From NCBI GenBank assembly GCA_002683195.1, contig NYSW01000049.1, positions 6,101-15,319 on the forward strand: DNA of 9,219 nucleotides. The letters run 5' to 3'. Source of the DNA: Phycisphaerae bacterium. GTDB taxonomy: Bacteria > Planctomycetota > Phycisphaerae > Phycisphaerales > SM1A02. A model generated the notes under the pieces. The model was not told the DNA's origin. It made no database searches and saw only the letters and a list, made by a program, of their open reading frames with translations. Below are positions 7,143-9,219 of the stretch, one piece after another. A program made the position numbers and the translations under genes. Within the stretch, counting starts at the first letter, position 1, and each line of letters opens with the position of its first letter.

Positions 7143-7573
7143 GGCATCCACTTCCAGATCGACCGGCCCGCGAACCCGGCCCGTTCCCGCAGGCCGCGAA
7201 GGGCGATGCGGTGGTGCGCAACACGGTCGGACATTGACGGGTCGATGTCAATGGGTTTCCTTCGACCGGATCGCTCGTTCGGGCCTCTTTCGGCCGTGCA
7301 TTGCCGGATTCTAGTCCATGCGTGGCCGGATCGGGGGTGCACGAACGGCCCTGACTTTCCGGCCGGAGCCGGGTGAATGCTCGCTGGAATGAAGCCCCGC
7401 CATCCGGCCCACCGAAGCCACCGGGCCGTGAGGGCCGTCGTGATCTCGTTCGATCGTCGGGAAACGGAGGCCAGCGGCGGGTCCCGACCCGATCCGGCGT
7501 TCGGGCCGGTCAGCCGACGTGACGCTCGAATACGCTGTCGTCCGGTTTCTCCTGAACCCCTTCGAGTCCGTCC
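7143..7573. promoter_or_regulatory. Divergent intergenic region between Fur-family and ZIP genes
   Basis: No credible gene lies in these 431 bp; open frames here do not resemble proteins. The region must carry the promoters of both divergent genes. Its clearest element is the inverted repeat at 7232-7253. No convincing -10 box could be assigned for either gene, and no Shine-Dalgarno site precedes the ZIP ATG. Confidence 0.6.
7232..7253. promoter_or_regulatory. Perfect inverted repeat, candidate metal-repressor operator
   Basis: CATTGAC (7232-7238) and GTCAATG (7247-7253) are exact reverse complements separated by eight bases, about 90 bp upstream of the Fur-family ATG. Each arm contains TTGAC facing outward from its own strand, so the palindrome could overlap -35 elements; on the minus strand the match is the full TTGACA. 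Fur-family dimers bind palindromes of about this size, often AT-rich. The sequence is not a standard Fur or Zur box, so the assignment is inferred from position. Confidence 0.4.
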
Positions 7574-8620
7574 ATGACCGCCACGCCAACCCTGCTCGTC
7601 TATTGCCTGGTCATCCTGGTCGTCTCGGTGGCGGGTGGACTGGTCCCATCGGTGTTTCGGCTCACCCATCGCCGCATGCAACTCGCGTTGTCGCTGGTGT
7701 CGGGCGTGATGCTCGGGGTGGGTCTCCTTCACATGCTGGGGCACGCGGCGGAGATGGCCCTGCACGCACCGCCGGGATCCGATCCGCCGTCGATCCACAC
7801 CGTGATGCTGGCCGCGGTCGTCGGGTTCCTCGCGATGTTCCTGCTGGAGCGGTTCTTCTGCTTCCATCATCACGAGACCCCGGATGAACATGGCCACACC
7901 TGCGGCCACGATCACGGACCCGGCGATGACGCCGACTGCGGGGAGGGAGCGCCCGAATCATCGCACCGACTGCACTGGATCGGCGCGTTGATCGGATTGA
8001 CCGTGCACACGTTGCTCGCCGGCCTCGCCCTCGGGGCCGCGGTCGGTGCCGGCCTGGATCTCGCGAGCGGCGAAGGGGTTTCCGACGCGGCGACGATGAT
8101 GGGCATTCCCGGATTCGCGGTCTTTCTCGGGATCGTCCTGCACAAGCCCTTTGATTCCTTCACGATCGTCGCCCTGATGCGGCACTCCGGCCGGAAGGGA
8201 TGGTCGGTGCACGTGGTGAACCTCGCGTTCGCGCTGGTGATCCCGGTCGGGGTCGGGCTGTACTTCGCGGGAACGAATCTCGCCGCGGACTCGATCACCT
8301 TCACGACCCTCGCCCTGGCGTTCAGCGCCGGCACCTTCCTGTGCGTCGCGGCGAGTGACGTGCTGCCGGAATTGCAGTTCCACAAGCACGACCGGGTCTC
8401 GATGACCGCGATGCTGATCCTCGGTCTCGCGATCGCGTGGGGAAGTGGCGTCTTCGAGGCCGCGGGGCATGATCACGGTGCCCATGGCCACGGTGCCCAC
8501 GGGCACGGCGATCACGGCCACGGCGATCACGGGCACGGCGATCACGGGCACGATCACGCGGGGCATGACCACTCGGTACCCGGTCCCGCGTTCGGTCCCG
8601 AGCCCGAATCGGCGGACTGA
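7574..8620 (+). CDS. ZIP-family divalent metal (probably zinc) transporter
   Basis: The 348-residue inner-membrane protein has about eight hydrophobic helices (near 5-27, 38-58, 75-95, 133-160, 177-202, 213-233, 242-262, 275-296). Family motifs are visible: V-H-T-L-L-A-G-L-A-L-G (144-154) in helix 4, L-H-K-P-F-D-S-F (189-196) in helix 5, and G-T-F-L-C-V-A-A-S-D-V-L-P-E-L (253-267) near helix 7. In helix 4 the usual metal-site glutamate (H-x-x-x-E-G) is Ala149. A histidine/acid-rich loop lies between helices 3 and 4 (about 98-131), and the C-terminal tail (298-334) has five H-G-(A/D)-H-G repeats, presumably binding metal. ZIP proteins move zinc or related ions into the cytoplasm. The Fur-family gene is divergent; a secreted protein gene is convergent. 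The ATG is the first in frame and has no clear ribosome binding site. Confidence 0.92.
   Translation: MTATPTLLVYCLVILVVSVAGGLVPSVFRLTHRRMQLALSLVSGVMLGVGLLHMLGHAAEMALHAPPGSDPPSIHTVMLAAVVGFLAMFLLERFFCFHHHETPDEHGHTCGHDHGPGDDADCGEGAPESSHRLHWIGALIGLTVHTLLAGLALGAAVGAGLDLASGEGVSDAATMMGIPGFAVFLGIVLHKPFDSFTIVALMRHSGRKGWSVHVVNLAFALVIPVGVGLYFAGTNLAADSITFTTLALAFSAGTFLCVAASDVLPELQFHKHDRVSMTAMLILGLAIAWGSGVFEAAGHDHGAHGHGAHGHGDHGHGDHGHGDHGHDHAGHDHSVPGPAFGPEPESAD
8474..8548 (+). repeat. Five 15-bp tandem repeats encoding H-G-(A/D)-H-G
   Basis: Five in-frame 15-bp units encode residues 301-325 of the ZIP transporter: two H-G-A-H-G units, then three H-G-D-H-G units. The last three are almost identical in DNA, so the copy number probably changes by slippage without breaking the frame. 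Confidence 0.9.
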
Positions 8621-8656
8621 CGCTCCACCCGAACCCGCGTTCGGTTCCGAGCCCGA
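8585..8656 (+). repeat. Direct repeat of the ZIP gene 3' end
   Basis: A 23-bp segment inside the end of the ZIP gene (8585-8607) recurs after its stop codon (8634-8656) with one mismatch. The 49-bp offset puts the second copy one base out of frame. Each encodes a P-A-F-G-(P/S)-E-P-E tail in its own frame. Confidence 0.8.
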
Positions 8657-8705
8657 GCCCGAGTCGACCGGAACCGGAATCCGGTGGAACCTCGGACCGC
8701 CACCC

Positions 8706-8759
8706 GGTCATCTGATCACCTGATCATCCGGTCATCTGGTCATCCGGCCATCCGGTCAG
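8706..8759. repeat. 8-bp tandem repeat between convergent genes
   Basis: Six complete and one partial copies of an 8-bp unit close to GGTCATCC run without a break. Its last partial unit includes the stop codon of the minus-strand gene (8756-8758). An 8-bp unit is not a multiple of three, so it is not a coding repeat. No clear terminator with a U tract was seen in the spacer 8621-8755. Confidence 0.85.
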
Positions 8760-9219
8760 GGGCACGATCCGAAGGCCGCCAGGAGCAGGCCGAGGTCTCC
8801 GGCCCGGACCTGGCCGTCGCCGTCGAAGTCCGCCACGGGGTCGCTGGTTCCCCAGTAACCGAGGAAGATCCCGACATCACCGCCACCGACCACGCCGTCG
8901 CGATCGAGGTCGAAGACGCACTGGCAACTGTCTGGGATCCCGTCTCCGTTGTCATCCTCGACCTCGCCGGCGGCGATCTCGCATCCGTCGAGCTGGCCGT
9001 TTCCGTTGCAGTCCGCCGCCATGCCACCGTCGATTTCGCAATCGTCGGGAATCCCATTGCCGTCACAGTCTTCGGCGAAGCCGCCGGCAATCTCGCACTG
9101 ATCGAGCAGTCCGTTCTCGTTGCAGTCACCGTCGGCGGTGCGGAGATAGTCGATGGTGATGCGGGTCGAGCCCTCGGGGCAGAACGTCGCGTCGACCGCG
9201 ATCGACCCGGTCACCGCGA
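8756..9219 (-). CDS. C-terminal part of a secreted protein with Ca-binding repeats and dockerin-like tail (partial, runs off right edge)
   Basis: The frame is open to the right edge, so the true start lies outside; the GTG at 9214 is probably an internal valine. Numbering from that valine, residues 30-98 contain three 19-residue units and a shorter fourth, each with D-(C/D)-(N/D)-x-(N/D)-G-x-x-D-x-C, typical of acidic calcium-binding loops. Residues 99-152 form a dockerin-like end with two EF-hand-type loops ([12 protein letters not shown] and [12 protein letters not shown]), finishing A-A-F-G-S-C-P. Such tails are common on exported planctomycete proteins and probably act in sorting or surface attachment rather than cellulosome assembly (inference). 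The catalytic or binding part is off the window, so no specific function can be given. It converges on the ZIP gene. Confidence 0.9.
   Translation of the reverse strand, partial: AVTGSIAVDATFCPEGSTRITIDYLRTADGDCNENGLLDQCEIAGGFAEDCDGNGIPDDCEIDGGMAADCNGNGQLDGCEIAAGEVEDDNGDGIPDSCQCVFDLDRDGVVGGGDVGIFLGYWGTSDPVADFDGDGQVRAGDLGLLLAAFGSCP
8921..9127 (-). repeat. Protein-level 19-residue (57-bp) repeats
   Basis: Three full 19-residue units and a partial fourth in the secreted protein share the D-C-N-x-N-G-x-x-D-x-C-E-I core. They are diverged at DNA level, so this is an old duplication kept for its calcium-binding loops. Confidence 0.85.

Noticed and set aside
7139..7915. 258-codon minus-strand frame across the divergent spacer and the ZIP 5' end
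   Set aside because: Low-complexity, Arg/His-rich translation with no domain; it overlaps the well-supported ZIP gene on the other strand.
8445..8723. 92-codon plus-strand frame overlapping the ZIP 3' end
   Set aside because: It is a shifted reading of the His-repeat DNA and the duplicated tail, rich in Thr/Ile by frame effect; it is not an independent gene.

Overview
The window is GC-rich bacterial DNA, most likely from a planctomycete of the Phycisphaerae type. The best clue is the protein cut by the right edge. It carries repeated D-C-N-x-N-G-x-x-D-x-C-E calcium-binding units and then a two-repeat dockerin-like tail ending F-G-S-C-P, a secreted-protein ending I associate with Phycisphaerae and relatives. 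Shine-Dalgarno sites are patchy and TTG/GTG starts look likely. Taxonomy is inferred from protein style only.

Layout. From about position 7142 down to the left edge, everything real is on the minus strand. In transcription order: a Fur-family repressor (7142-6762); tRNA-Ala(CGC) (6666-6594) with its own strong terminator; a gene-free stretch (about 6548-6123) holding several stable hairpins and ending in a second terminator-like stem; then a tightly packed run of a secreted ThuA-domain protein (6122-5205), a 3D-domain lipoprotein (5208-4684), mutS (4597-1871), a membrane-anchored TlpA-type thioredoxin (1881-1168), a small uncharacterised ORF (1051-803) and a lipoprotein with a degenerate thioredoxin domain (821 to beyond the left edge). 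Several junctions overlap (ATGA for thuA/3D, 11 bp for mutS/tlpA, 19 bp for the last pair), which indicates cotranscription. Right of the Fur gene, a 431-bp divergent intergenic region with a perfect inverted repeat leads to a plus-strand ZIP-family metal transporter (7574-8620). Next come a repeat-rich convergent spacer and the 3' end of the dockerin-tailed secreted protein on the minus strand.

How the parts may work together. The Fur-family repressor and the histidine-rich ZIP transporter look like a divergent metal-uptake control pair (Zur-like by context; the metal is not proven). In the thuA-to-lipoprotein run, a cytoplasmic mismatch-repair gene sits among envelope proteins. The two thioredoxin-fold proteins are clear paralogs. 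One keeps the W-C-P-P-C redox centre. The other has lost both cysteines, is lipid-anchored and has gained a C-terminal domain.

Most notable for a second look: the cysteine-less thioredoxin paralog, the hairpin-rich region upstream of thuA, the palindrome between fur and the ZIP gene, the possible frameshifted remnant between the two thioredoxin genes, and the duplicated, frame-shifted ZIP tail with an 8-bp tandem array. I found no CRISPR array, insertion sequence, phage gene or rRNA.
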